DNA of 64,000 nt from Corynebacterium faecale (lineage in GTDB: Bacteria > Actinomycetota > Actinomycetes > Mycobacteriales > Mycobacteriaceae), in contig NZ_CP047204.1 in assembly GCF_030408735.1 (NCBI RefSeq), positions 2,480,001-2,544,000 of the forward strand. The letters are read 5' to 3'. Shown here piece after piece: positions 46,686-55,769 of the stretch. The position numbers were made by a program, and so were the translations under genes. Under the pieces are notes generated by a model. It ran no database searches. It was not told where the DNA came from and saw nothing but the letters and a program-made list of their open reading frames with translations. Numbering within the stretch: the first letter of the stretch is position 1; each line of letters opens with the position of its first letter.

Positions 46686-48617
46686 ATGACCCAAACCCAA
46701 AATCCACCTGTGCACTCGCAAAAGCGTGCTGCCTGGATGATTGCAGTCGCGGCTGCAGCCGCATTCCTCGCCACTTTCAATGAGACTTTCCTCAACGTGG
46801 CCTTCACACCGATCATGCAGGACTTCAATGTCGATGTGAACACCGTCCAATGGCTGACCACAGGTTATCTGCTGGTTGCGGCAGTATTCGTGCCAGTCTC
46901 CAACGTGCTTTATCACCGGTTCCCCACGCGGCCGTTGTTTGTTGCCGTCGTTGCGATCATGGTGGTCGGTTCCATTGTGGGCGCACTCGCGCCAACTTTC
47001 AGCGTGCTGCTCATTGCACGCCTGCTGCAGGCTATCGGTACGGGCCTCCTTACTCCCATCGGCATGAACATCACCCTGGCTGTTTCTCCTCGTGAGAAGC
47101 TGGGGTTGAACATGGGCATCATGGCCGCGATGACCACGCTTGGACCGTCACTGGCCATCGTGCTCTCTGGAATCCTTCTTACTGTTGCTCCCTGGACCAC
47201 CCTGATGTGGGTCTTCGGTGGACTGACCCTCATTGTGCTCCTCGCCGGTGCCGTTGTCCTTCGTAATGTCGCTGTTCTGGGACGCCCTGTCCTGGATATT
47301 CTGTCCTTCCTTCTCGTGGCAATCGGTCTGGTCGGCATTCTCTATGGTGTCTCCGCTGCCTTCGGTGGCGCTGCGCTCTACGCTGGCCTCTCCGCTGTGG
47401 TCGGCCTGCTGGCTATGGTGCTCTTCGTCATTCGCCAGCGTCGCATCGAGCATCCGCTGATTGACCTGCGTCCGTTCTCCAACGCTCCCTTCGTCATAGG
47501 TGTGCTGATGACCATGCTCGGCCTGGTCTTCGTCTTCGCCATGAACGTGATCATCCCGCTGTTCCTGCAGTCTGCACGCGAGATGTCCCCACTGGGTGCT
47601 TCACTCACCCTGGCACCGGGTATCCTCCTCACCGTCATGGCTGGCCCTCTGGCTGGTCGCCTCTTCGACCGCCACGGTGGTCGCTGGTCGATCCCGCTCG
47701 GCTTCCTCATCATGGCGATCTTTGTCACTTTGGTCGGCGTTGCAGCCGGTTATTCCTCAGTCCTGATCTTCGGCCTGCTCTACGTTCCTGCTGTTCTGGC
47801 TACCGCACTGGTCATCGGACCGTCACAGACCTTCGCGCTCTCCCAGCTCGACCGTGAAACCAGCCCGCACGGTGTCACCGTGGTCTCCACCAGCTTCCAG
47901 ATCGCCGGCTGTGTTGGTACTTCCCTGGCTGCCGGTATCTATGGTTCCCTGACCGCTTCGAATATCCGCGCTGGCAACAGTGAGGTTGATTCCCTGCTCA
48001 CCGGTTTCCGTGGTGCTGTTGCACTGGTTGTGGTCACCTCGATCATCGGTATCATCCTGGCGTTCCTCGCATACCGTGCTGCACAGGCACAGCAGGCTAA
48101 GCGTGCTGCTGCGCCTGCCCAGAGCCAGGACAACACCGTCCAGTCCATCATGAAGAACGATGTGTACACCCTGTCTTCTGACCAGACTGTTCTGGGTGCT
48201 CTGCAGACATTCTCTGAGCGCGGAATTTCCGGCGCACCGATTGTTCACTCGGATGGTTCACTCGCTGGTTTCATCTCTGATGGTGATGTCATGCGCTACC
48301 TCTCCGCAACCCACCCGTCCTCCACATCCATCTACTCCTACGCGATCGGCGCCGATGACGACCTGGCCCAGGCCATGTCCGATCTGGCCGGTCTGAATGT
48401 GATGAAGCTGGCCACCCGCGACGTGCTCACCATCGACGCCAACTCGTCGATCCCTGACGCCGTTGCCGCATTGTCTGATGCGAACATCAAGAAGGTGCCA
48501 GTGGTCCGTGGCGGGAATGGCCCAGTGGTCGGCATCATGAGCCGCTCCGCCATCAACCGCCTGGCGATCGCCAGCTACCTCAACTCCCGGGATGAGCTGC
48601 TGCAGCCAACGCGCTAG
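46686..48617 (+). CDS. DHA2-type MFS exporter fused to a C-terminal CBS-domain pair
   Basis: A 643-residue protein. Residues about 12-460 form a 14-helix DHA2 transporter (FLATFNETFLNVAFTPIMQD, QWLTTGYLLVAAVFVP, IGTGLLTPIGMNITLAV). After a short Ala/Gln linker, residues about 486-630 form two CBS motifs (IMKNDVYTLSSDQTVLGAL, GAPIVHSDGSLAGFISDGDV, ATRDVLTIDANSSIPDAVAA, KVPVVRGGNGPVVGIMSRSA). CBS pairs bind adenine nucleotides or c-di-AMP and regulate channels and transporters; a direct role here is inferred. Codons are rich in GCT, GTT and CGT, as in highly expressed corynebacterial genes. A terminator follows. Confidence 0.87.
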   Translation: MTQTQNPPVHSQKRAAWMIAVAAAAAFLATFNETFLNVAFTPIMQDFNVDVNTVQWLTTGYLLVAAVFVPVSNVLYHRFPTRPLFVAVVAIMVVGSIVGALAPTFSVLLIARLLQAIGTGLLTPIGMNITLAVSPREKLGLNMGIMAAMTTLGPSLAIVLSGILLTVAPWTTLMWVFGGLTLIVLLAGAVVLRNVAVLGRPVLDILSFLLVAIGLVGILYGVSAAFGGAALYAGLSAVVGLLAMVLFVIRQRRIEHPLIDLRPFSNAPFVIGVLMTMLGLVFVFAMNVIIPLFLQSAREMSPLGASLTLAPGILLTVMAGPLAGRLFDRHGGRWSIPLGFLIMAIFVTLVGVAAGYSSVLIFGLLYVPAVLATALVIGPSQTFALSQLDRETSPHGVTVVSTSFQIAGCVGTSLAAGIYGSLTASNIRAGNSEVDSLLTGFRGAVALVVVTSIIGIILAFLAYRAAQAQQAKRAAAPAQSQDNTVQSIMKNDVYTLSSDQTVLGALQTFSERGISGAPIVHSDGSLAGFISDGDVMRYLSATHPSSTSIYSYAIGADDDLAQAMSDLAGLNVMKLATRDVLTIDANSSIPDAVAALSDANIKKVPVVRGGNGPVVGIMSRSAINRLAIASYLNSRDELLQPTR

Positions 48618-48646
48618 TCCATAGGAGCAGCACATCATTGATAGTG

Positions 48647-48684
48647 AAGTAGGTCGGGTCCCATTGAGCCCGGCCTACTTTTCT
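48647..48684 (+). terminator. Terminator after the CBS-fused exporter gene
   Basis: 12-bp stem AAGTAGGTCGGG/CCCGGCCTACTT with one G-T pair and a 10-base loop, followed by TTCT. Confidence 0.8.
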
Positions 48685-48737
48685 ATGTGCGCAGAGAACA
48701 CCCAGCTAAATCGCATCTCCTGCATTAGCCTGAACCA

Positions 48738-50720
48738 ATGCAGACCGTGACTGAACTACTTGAGTTGATCCGCCGGGGTGCCGAGAAGCCCACAACCGTT
48801 GCCCTCGAGGTTACTCGCACCCGGGACCCGGAGAGCCACTTCGGCTGGGTCATCCGCCCCACCTTCTTCCTGTCTCTCGACGCCACCGGCCTCACCGTCC
48901 ACCATTCCGCCAGCGGGGTACACGCCCTCCGGGGCGGGGCGGACGTGGTGCGCGGTTCCGGTGCCACGCGTTGGGTCTTTGAGGGGCGCGAGGTTCCTGC
49001 GATTGTCGACGTCGCCGATCTCCAGGTCCTCGGAATAGCCGGTTTCTTCCTCAAGCCAGCCGCCGTAATCAAAAATATGCACCTCGATGATGCTGATCTT
49101 GGCCTGATCCTCTCAGGGGAGGTTGCCGGGAGAACCACCTGGGTGGTGCCCAGCGCAGCTCACAGCCGTCTCCATCTCGAAGACCATCCCCGGCTGATCG
49201 AGGTGGATCAGGAACATGGCACCCTCCTCGCCGTGGAATCCGAGTGTGAACGCATCGAGGCCGTGAGTGTCCTCTTCCCTTCTGCTGTGCCTGATCCCGC
49301 TTGGGAAGGTACCGCCGTCGATTGGAAAGAAGAATGGGATGCGCAGCTGGCCGCATTGAAGGAGCCCGTTGAGCTGCCCGCGGCTGAGGATCTCCCCGGT
49401 TTCTTTGAGCAGCTCCCACCGCAGTCCGCGGATCTCCGTCGGCTGCGGATCTGGATCGGTGACGGCTCCCTGGAAGGTTCCTACCCGCGGTACAAGGTTG
49501 GCGAATCCGTACGCTTACCGCTTGCTTTTCGACGAGGTGAGCCACCCCTCCCCGGCCTGGAAACTACACGCCGCGGTTGGATCCGCCACCTGGACGAACC
49601 CGGTCCTCCGTGGCCGGTGATTTTCACCGGCGATGGCTGGTCCACCTATTCCGACATTTCGGTACCGGTGGACCACGAGGCTGAACTGAATGGCTGGTTC
49701 GCCTACGCAGCCTGGGACCCGGAAACCGTGTGGAACGACGTCAAGGTTGAGCGTATCTTCGGCGGCGTGGGTGGTTTCACCGATTCACGGCGTCTCTGGC
49801 AAGAGTTAGAGGACACCACTGAGGCATACAACGAAGACGAGATCGGGCTTCGCGATGTCATCTTAGATGTCACCCTCGACGGTGCCACTCCCCCACCCCT
49901 GGTCCCGGAACAATTCCAGACCGGAAGTATCCATGTGCTTGGCGATCACCTCTGGGTGCTCGACTACCGTCTCCCCGTGCTCCGGTGCTGGCAGATCAGC
50001 ACTGGGCAGTACTTGGGGCAATCCTTCATTCCTGTTTCTCTGTCTATTCGCAGCGCGCTGTACTTCTCAGAAGACGTCATTCACAACGCGGAACAAGCCT
50101 GGGTACTGGTCCCTGGTTCATCTTCGTTGCCCCAGGCTTCATCATGGCATCCACCCTCTGATGCCATGGACGCCGAAGTGCCGGCGCCCTGGGAAATCAT
50201 GCAAATATTTCCGGATGGACTCTTCTCCCTGGTCGATTTTGATGCGACCAGCGCTCGTAGCGCCCTGGGCAGGGCGAATCCTGACGGTACGTTCGACATC
50301 TGTGTCGTCCATACCGATGGCACCTCAGTAGGTGATCCCATCCGCATTGGCGAGCGATATTTCCTCCACAGCCTGCAGACAACCGTGGTCATCGGCCCCG
50401 ACTTCCGGGTCGAATCTGTCGAGCACCACGAAATAGGAGTACCACCCTGGTCCTGGTTCACGAGCAAAGGTGTAGTTGTATCCAGCGCAGGGCCAGAACT
50501 CATTTTTCTCAACCAAGATTCAGGCATTGAGATCACCCGGTGGACCAAACCCGCGAACCATAACACCAACGTAGAGATCATCTCACCCAGCAAAATTATC
50601 GTGGCGATCCGCCCCGAAGCTCCTCGGCCATGGCTGCGTCCAGCGCCCACCGCACTCGCACTATTCGACGATAACCAATGGTCATCGATGGAGCTAGAAA
50701 GCTCGCATGAGAAGATCTAG
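48738..50720 (+). CDS. 660-residue protein of unknown function
   Basis: I do not recognise this protein. It has no signal peptide, membrane helix or Cys cluster. It is rich in Trp, Pro and acidic residues. The N-terminal part reads MQTVTELLELIRRGAEKPTT; the later part has repeated beta-strand phrases that look like a beta-propeller or immunity-type fold (HVLGDHLWVLDYRLPVLRCW, NPDGTFDICVVHTDGTSVGD, ELIFLNQDSGIEITRW). It is flanked by a terminator upstream and a convergent DUF559 gene sharing a 4-base stop overlap. GC is a little lower toward the 3' end. Confidence 0.6.
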   Translation: MQTVTELLELIRRGAEKPTTVALEVTRTRDPESHFGWVIRPTFFLSLDATGLTVHHSASGVHALRGGADVVRGSGATRWVFEGREVPAIVDVADLQVLGIAGFFLKPAAVIKNMHLDDADLGLILSGEVAGRTTWVVPSAAHSRLHLEDHPRLIEVDQEHGTLLAVESECERIEAVSVLFPSAVPDPAWEGTAVDWKEEWDAQLAALKEPVELPAAEDLPGFFEQLPPQSADLRRLRIWIGDGSLEGSYPRYKVGESVRLPLAFRRGEPPLPGLETTRRGWIRHLDEPGPPWPVIFTGDGWSTYSDISVPVDHEAELNGWFAYAAWDPETVWNDVKVERIFGGVGGFTDSRRLWQELEDTTEAYNEDEIGLRDVILDVTLDGATPPPLVPEQFQTGSIHVLGDHLWVLDYRLPVLRCWQISTGQYLGQSFIPVSLSIRSALYFSEDVIHNAEQAWVLVPGSSSLPQASSWHPPSDAMDAEVPAPWEIMQIFPDGLFSLVDFDATSARSALGRANPDGTFDICVVHTDGTSVGDPIRIGERYFLHSLQTTVVIGPDFRVESVEHHEIGVPPWSWFTSKGVVVSSAGPELIFLNQDSGIEITRWTKPANHNTNVEIISPSKIIVAIRPEAPRPWLRPAPTALALFDDNQWSSMELESSHEKI

Positions 50721-51754
50721 GCCGCGGTAGCCTCTTTGTGGAGCACGGCACGGACAAGTTGGAGAAACTCACACTCTGCACCAGCCACTGCATCCAGTTG
50801 CTTCGGTTCAATGCGCAACACTGTATAGCCATGATTGGTGAAGAGCTTCTCCCGGTCACGCTCCGCTAAGAGCGCAGTCTCCAGCTGGTCTGGGGTGTCG
50901 GTCTTGTACTTTGATCGCCCGTCGATCTCCACGATGACCCGGTCATTGATCAGAAAATCCACCACATAATAGCGACCAGATTTCCCACGATTGAAACGCA
51001 CCTGCGGCCTGATGGATGTGATTTCCGGCAGGTTGGCCTCATGGAGAATGAGCCGGGCCCGGGTTTCCTGCGCACTATCGGAGTTAGGGACAGAGAGCTC
51101 AATGGCCTCTCGAAAAACTGGGACGCCACGGCGTCGTTGGAGAGCCTCGAGTTCCCTGTGCAGATATTCGGGTGTAACTGACTCCCACTGGCGTCTCGCG
51201 GAATCAATAACAACCACAGCTGCATGTAAACCATCGTTGCGAGCAATGTCCAACACGGTACTGATCAGGCCGGTAACTCGGATTCCATGAAACTCCCGGA
51301 TATCCCTCGCCGACAGATAGCCATACCTGTACACCACACCTTCGGGCCACTGCCTGGGCGATTTAGGAACCTTCTTACCCGGTAGGTAGCAGGCGACGGC
51401 ATTTTCGATTGTTAAAGTTTGCAGTCCCCACAGCCTCGCCGCCGCCTGTCCCCCGACGACTGCTTTATCCACTGTCATCCCCACCGCAAATGCCTTCGCA
51501 GCTGCGCGTTCCCAGGGAGGAAGTCTGCGATAAGTGGCACCGCTCATTACCACTTCAGCGGTGAGTCTGATGAGGGATCCATCTACCAACTGGTCGTGGA
51601 TATGACGATCAGAGTATGACAGGTGGGTGAGATTGATCAGTCCGTATTCTTTGCCCCAGTTTTTCATAACCTGACTATCAGGGCTGCGGCATTCAGACGC
51701 AATGACCCGGCCGAAGGTAGTCGCTGTTTCTGTGGAGAACTCACTGTTATCCAC
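50717..51754 (-). CDS. DUF559-domain protein (Vsr/PD-(D/E)XK-like fold), AbiEi-like
   Basis: A 345-residue protein. The N-terminal two thirds resemble AbiEi-like antitoxin/regulator proteins of actinobacteria (GQAAARLWGLQTLTIENAVA, GIRVTGLISTVLDIARNDGL). The C-terminal domain (about 245-335) is DUF559-like: VRFNRGKSGRYYVVDFLIND, RVIVEIDGRSKYK, LLAERDREKLFTNHGYTVLR. The E/D residues in this pattern correspond to a PD-(D/E)XK nuclease core. No AbiEii toxin partner is next to it. Function in DNA repair, defence or regulation is undecided. The base composition is AT-richer than lysS. Confidence 0.65.
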   Translation of the reverse strand: MDNSEFSTETATTFGRVIASECRSPDSQVMKNWGKEYGLINLTHLSYSDRHIHDQLVDGSLIRLTAEVVMSGATYRRLPPWERAAAKAFAVGMTVDKAVVGGQAAARLWGLQTLTIENAVACYLPGKKVPKSPRQWPEGVVYRYGYLSARDIREFHGIRVTGLISTVLDIARNDGLHAAVVVIDSARRQWESVTPEYLHRELEALQRRRGVPVFREAIELSVPNSDSAQETRARLILHEANLPEITSIRPQVRFNRGKSGRYYVVDFLINDRVIVEIDGRSKYKTDTPDQLETALLAERDREKLFTNHGYTVLRIEPKQLDAVAGAECEFLQLVRAVLHKEATAA

Positions 51755-51798
51755 AGTCCAGAGCTCTGTGGGCTTGCCTTTTAGGCTTCCGAAATGCT

Positions 51799-51876
51799 AC
51801 TACGACACCGCATTGCAGACATGAGTACTGATGTCGTAGTTCATCAGACTGATGTCTGTGGGGCGATGTCGTAGTT
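51799..51876. repeat. Short direct and inverted repeats upstream of the DUF559 gene
   Basis: GATGTCGTAGTT occurs at 51830-51841 and 51865-51876; ACTACGACAC at 51799-51808 is a near-perfect inverted copy. The 143-base gap between the DUF559 gene and lysS otherwise shows nothing coding. Confidence 0.6.
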
Positions 51877-51897
51877 AGTTGGGAGGAAGGAAGTAGC

Positions 51898-53469
51898 CTA
51901 CTGGCGGGGCTCAGGCTTCACCAGCGGGAACAGCACGGTCTCACGGATACCAAGGCCGGTCAGGGCCATGAGGAGGCGGTCGATGCCCATGCCGTTGCCG
52001 GAGGTGGGCGGCATGCCCTGCTCCATGGCGGAGAGGAAGTCCTCGTCAAGGACCATGGCCTCATCATCGCCGTCTGCTGCCAGGCGGGCCTGGTCTTCGA
52101 AGCGGTCGCGCTGGATGACCGGGTCAATCAGCTCGGAGTAACCGGTGGCCAGCTCGAAGCCACGGACATAGAGGTCCCACTTCTCGGTGACACCAGGCTT
52201 GGTGCGGTGCTGACGGGTCAGCGGGGAGGTCTCCACCGGGAAGTCTTTCACAAAGATCGGGCCGTGCAGCTGATCTTCACACAGCAGCTCCCAGATCTCC
52301 TCGACCAGCTTGCCGTGGCCCCAGCCGCCCTTCTCCGGAACAGCCAAACCGATGACAGCAGCGATCTCGCGTAGCTCAGCCACAGTGGAGTCAATGGTGA
52401 CCTCAGGCTGACCTGGGAACTTCCGCTGCAGAGCTTCGTTCAGGGATGGGTACATCTCGATGGTCTTCCACTCGCCACCGAGGTCGTACTCAGTTCCATC
52501 AACCAGGGTCACCGCAGTGGTGCCGAATACTTCCTGGGCCACGTGCTGCACCAGCCCCTGGATTAGGGCGGCGCCCGTCTCATAAGTGCCCCAGGCCTGG
52601 TAGGTCTCCAGCATGGCGAACTCAGGTGAATGGGTGGAATCGGCACCCTCGTTGCGGAAGTTGCGGTTGACCTCGAAGACGCGCTCCATGCCACCGACAA
52701 CACAACGCTTCAGGAAGAGCTCCGGTGCGATGCGCAGGTAGAGGTCCAGGTCGAAGGCGTTGGAGTTGGTCACGAAAGGACGGGCAGCAGCGCCACCGTG
52801 GAGGGTCTGCAGCATCGGGGTTTCCACCTCAAGGAAGTCCTGATCCTCCAGGTAGTGGCGCAGCGCACGCATGACCTTGATGCGGGTCAGGGCGTTGTTG
52901 CGGGCCTGTTCACGCATGATCAGGTCGGTGTAGCGGTGGCGGACGCGGGTGTCCTCGCTCATGTCGGCGAAAGCGACCGGAAGTGGGCGCAGGGACTTGG
53001 AGGCCATGTGCCAGGAGTCGGCCATGACGGAGAGCTCGCCACGCTTGGAGGCGATCACGCGGCCGCGGACGGAGACGATGTCGCCCATGTCCACCTCGGC
53101 CTTCCATGCGGCCAGGGACTCCTCGCCCACGGCGGCCAGGGACAGCATGGCCTGGACGGTGCTGCCATTGCCTTCCTGGATGGCGGCGAAGCAGAGCTTT
53201 CCGGTGTTGCGGATGAACATCACGCGGCCGGCGATGGCTACCTCATCGGAGGTCTCATCACCAGCGGCGAGGTAGGTCACGCCCTCGGCATCGCCTTCGC
53301 CGACAACATATTTGCTGCGGAGATCGGAGATGGAGATGGTGCGGTCCACCTCAACGGGGTAGGCGTCCTTTCCACTGTCCAGGATGCGCTCGCGCTTTTC
53401 GCGACGAATGCGCAGCTGCTCAGGCAAATCGGCGGAATTGTTCTTGGAAGTGGAATTGGAGTCAGTCAC
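51898..53469 (-). CDS. lysS: Lysyl-tRNA synthetase, class II
   Basis: Charges tRNA-Lys. The product has an N-terminal OB-fold anticodon domain ([20 protein letters not shown]) and a class II core: motif 2 in [20 protein letters not shown] and motif 3 in [17 protein letters not shown]. Start: GTG 53469 gives 523 residues ([11 protein letters not shown]); a TTG three codons earlier (53478) is possible. Neither has a strong ribosome binding site. It is downstream of the panC-like gene by 39 bases. Confidence 0.95.
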   Translation of the reverse strand: MTDSNSTSKNNSADLPEQLRIRREKRERILDSGKDAYPVEVDRTISISDLRSKYVVGEGDAEGVTYLAAGDETSDEVAIAGRVMFIRNTGKLCFAAIQEGNGSTVQAMLSLAAVGEESLAAWKAEVDMGDIVSVRGRVIASKRGELSVMADSWHMASKSLRPLPVAFADMSEDTRVRHRYTDLIMREQARNNALTRIKVMRALRHYLEDQDFLEVETPMLQTLHGGAAARPFVTNSNAFDLDLYLRIAPELFLKRCVVGGMERVFEVNRNFRNEGADSTHSPEFAMLETYQAWGTYETGAALIQGLVQHVAQEVFGTTAVTLVDGTEYDLGGEWKTIEMYPSLNEALQRKFPGQPEVTIDSTVAELREIAAVIGLAVPEKGGWGHGKLVEEIWELLCEDQLHGPIFVKDFPVETSPLTRQHRTKPGVTEKWDLYVRGFELATGYSELIDPVIQRDRFEDQARLAADGDDEAMVLDEDFLSAMEQGMPPTSGNGMGIDRLLMALTGLGIRETVLFPLVKPEPRQ

Positions 53470-53508
53470 GGATACCAAGATTAGCCGATACCAGGGGTGG
53501 AGGAGGAA

Positions 53509-54282
53509 TCACTCGATATTTTTGAAACCGATTCCCAGGGGGAGGCCGACGTTGTCGGTGAGTTGGACGTCGCCAAGCGTGACCGCAACAAACAGCCGCG
53601 CGTCACCGACCTCAGGCGCCGGCCCCATGTCCAGGCCGCGGAGCTCAAGGGAATCCGGCGTCACGCCGGCAGCCTCCAGCACGCCACGGGTGGTCTCAAG
53701 GACAACCTCCGCGCCGTGTTCAGCGGAGTGCGCACCGGCGGTCAGCGCGGCGGCGATCGCGGTGGCGCGGTCCCGGTCAGCCTCCGGGATGCGGGTGTTA
53801 CGCAGGGAGATCGCCAGGCCATCCGGCATGCGCACGGTGGGCACGCTGTGGAGTTTCACCGGAATGTGGAGGTCATTGATGGCGCGCTGCACGGTCACCA
53901 GGTGCTCATAATCCTTATCGCCGAGCACCACATCAGACGCAGCTGTCACTCCAATCATGCCGAGCACACGCGTCACGGCTTCTGTACCCACCTGCGTGCG
54001 CACCCCACTGGGCCACAGCATTTCCTCGGTGTAGGGGAAGAGTGCGTCAATGTGCTCCCCGCGGATGCGCTCATGATCAGCCTCCGGGCCGGCATAGGCC
54101 ACCACAACCACGGCACCCGGAAGGCGTTTCGCGGCACGGATCAAAGCGATGTGGCCTGCATGAAGGCCTTTCCCGAGTGGCACCAGCACCACCGGCTTAC
54201 CTGTACGTCGCAACGCGCGACCGAACATCCCGATCTTTTCACTGCTGTCAAAAATTCGACCCTGCCCGTGCTCGAAGCTCAT
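53509..54282 (-). CDS. panC: Pantoate-beta-alanine ligase family protein (PanC-like), divergent
   Basis: A 257-residue protein of the PanC nucleotidyltransferase fold. The signature HAGH (41-44) in VPLGKGLHAGHIALIRAAKR and the later block DVVLGDKDYEHL, VPTVRMPDGLAISLRNTRI fit PanC. However, the usual PTMGALHEGH region is altered and the FVNPxQF segment is replaced by VVVVAYAGPEADHER. It is about 20-30 residues shorter than typical. It sits where panC lies in the mycobacterial fol-panCD-lysS cluster, but panD and coaX are absent. It may be a paralogue of a genuine panC elsewhere. The ATG overlaps the preceding stop as ATGA. Confidence 0.75.
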   Translation of the reverse strand: MSFEHGQGRIFDSSEKIGMFGRALRRTGKPVVLVPLGKGLHAGHIALIRAAKRLPGAVVVVAYAGPEADHERIRGEHIDALFPYTEEMLWPSGVRTQVGTEAVTRVLGMIGVTAASDVVLGDKDYEHLVTVQRAINDLHIPVKLHSVPTVRMPDGLAISLRNTRIPEADRDRATAIAAALTAGAHSAEHGAEVVLETTRGVLEAAGVTPDSLELRGLDMGPAPEVGDARLFVAVTLGDVQLTDNVGLPLGIGFKNIE

Positions 54283-54983
54283 CCCCGGTCCTCCTTCTGG
54301 ATTGCCCACAACTCGATATCCTGCGCGCGGGAGATCTCAGCCTGCCTGCGCGAGAGGTCCCGGAACAGTCGCTGCCGCCCGGGATCCTCGATGGATGCGT
54401 ACTGCCCCATCAGATCATCAAGCTTAGGCATCGGCACAAACCGGTCAGCAGCGCCCTGCACGATCTCGCCGGTGGCCTCGCCGTCACCGATGAAACCATC
54501 CAGGAAAATCTCGGCATCCTGCACCAGTGTCCGGATATAACCCATATAGGTCACGGCGGCGGCGAGCTGGATGCGCTGGGCATCCTCAACCCGGATGGTG
54601 GAACCACCCAACTCCCCCACCAGCAATCCGACGATGGTCTCACCCAGCTCATCCGTTGAGGCCACCACCCAGCGATCCGCACCCAGAGGGTGAGCTGCCA
54701 TCACGATCGCGCCGGAGGTTTCCAGTGGATCCATCACCTGGATACCGTGAGAAAGAGAGGTGTGCAGGAACATCTGCCCACGACGTGAGAAGGCCGTCAA
54801 CTGCTCAACGGTGGCCTCCAGTTGGTCATCCGCCACCGCGATCACCACAAGTTCGCAGTTCCCGATTTCTTCAGCCCCGCTGACGGTTTCCACCATGTGG
54901 CCAACCGCCGACAATTCCAGAGACAGATCCACGGGGTTTGAACCATCAGTTAACACCCCGATCCGCAGGCGCGGTGCACGCAC
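54279..54983 (-). CDS. Rossmann-fold (DUF2520-type) protein of the folate-pantothenate cluster
   Basis: A 234-residue protein with an N-terminal Rossmann domain (LRIGVLTDGSNPVDLSLELS, NCELVVIAVADDQLEATVEQ, FLHTSLSHGIQVMDPLE) and a C-terminal helical DUF2520-like domain. It corresponds in position to Rv3603c of M. tuberculosis, described as related to ketopantoate reductase-like enzymes. The glycine-rich loop is not canonical (GVLTDGSN), so cofactor binding is uncertain. Overlaps panC-like by 4 bases (ATGA). Confidence 0.75.
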   Translation of the reverse strand: MRAPRLRIGVLTDGSNPVDLSLELSAVGHMVETVSGAEEIGNCELVVIAVADDQLEATVEQLTAFSRRGQMFLHTSLSHGIQVMDPLETSGAIVMAAHPLGADRWVVASTDELGETIVGLLVGELGGSTIRVEDAQRIQLAAAVTYMGYIRTLVQDAEIFLDGFIGDGEATGEIVQGAADRFVPMPKLDDLMGQYASIEDPGRQRLFRDLSRRQAEISRAQDIELWAIQKEDRG

Positions 54984-55759
54984 TATTTCTTACCCTTGTT
55001 CTTCGCAGCCGCCAGCAGGTCAGCCACGCTGACGCCACCTCGTCGCTCATCACGCCGGCGACGGCCACCACCGGCATCCGGGGCGGAGTGACGGGAAGGC
55101 TTCTCCTCTGGTTCAGCAATATCGGCAGCTGACTGTTCCACCTGCACATCCACCACATCCTGCGGCTCATCAGGAGCGGTCCACTCCGGGGTGGGCACGG
55201 TCTCCACGTGCTCCGGGGCCACCGGTTCAGGGGCACTGCTCTCAGCTTCCAGGTTCAGACGGTTCAGACGGTTCTGCTCAGTTTCCAGCTCAATGATGCG
55301 CCTGGCCTCAGCCTGGACCACCGCCGGTTCATAGACCCACTCGCGGCCGGAGAGTTCAGAGAGCTGCGCACGCATCTCCTCGAGCTGCTGACGGATCTCC
55401 TTCAGCGTCTCATTTTCCTTCACATTCAGCTCTGCCTGGTGTTGTTTCTCCAGACGGAACTTCTCGGCCTGAGCCTCAGCCTGCTTCTTCTCCAGCTCCG
55501 CGCGGTGAATGGTTTCCTGCTCATCAAGTTCCTGGCGCGCCATCTCCACCTGCTTGCGGTCACGGTAGAGAAGGAAGAAGGCGAGGATGGCTGACCACAG
55601 CGCTGCCAGCAGGGCGATCTTCTGGGCGCCGTCACTGTCCGTGAATAACATGATCACGCTGGCGACCAGAGCCAGGCCGATGAGAACCATCAACAGAATC
55701 TGTCCGCGGTCGGCAGAAGGCTGCTGCTTCGGCTCGCTGCCCGACGATTCTTGACTCAT
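54983..55759 (-). CDS. Membrane protein with long coiled coil
   Basis: A 258-residue protein: two membrane helices (about 20-40 and 48-64), then a long charged coiled coil (about 68-165, rich in Glu, Gln, Lys and Arg), a Pro/Glu-rich linker, and a basic end (GGGRRRRDERRGG) finishing VADLLAAAKNKGKK. Corresponds to Rv3604c in the mycobacterial cluster. Function unknown. ATG 55759 (MSQESSGSEP) is chosen over upstream codons that overlap the next gene. Confidence 0.72.
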   Translation of the reverse strand: MSQESSGSEPKQQPSADRGQILLMVLIGLALVASVIMLFTDSDGAQKIALLAALWSAILAFFLLYRDRKQVEMARQELDEQETIHRAELEKKQAEAQAEKFRLEKQHQAELNVKENETLKEIRQQLEEMRAQLSELSGREWVYEPAVVQAEARRIIELETEQNRLNRLNLEAESSAPEPVAPEHVETVPTPEWTAPDEPQDVVDVQVEQSAADIAEPEEKPSRHSAPDAGGGRRRRDERRGGVSVADLLAAAKNKGKK

Positions 55760-55769
55760 GGATTCCAAT

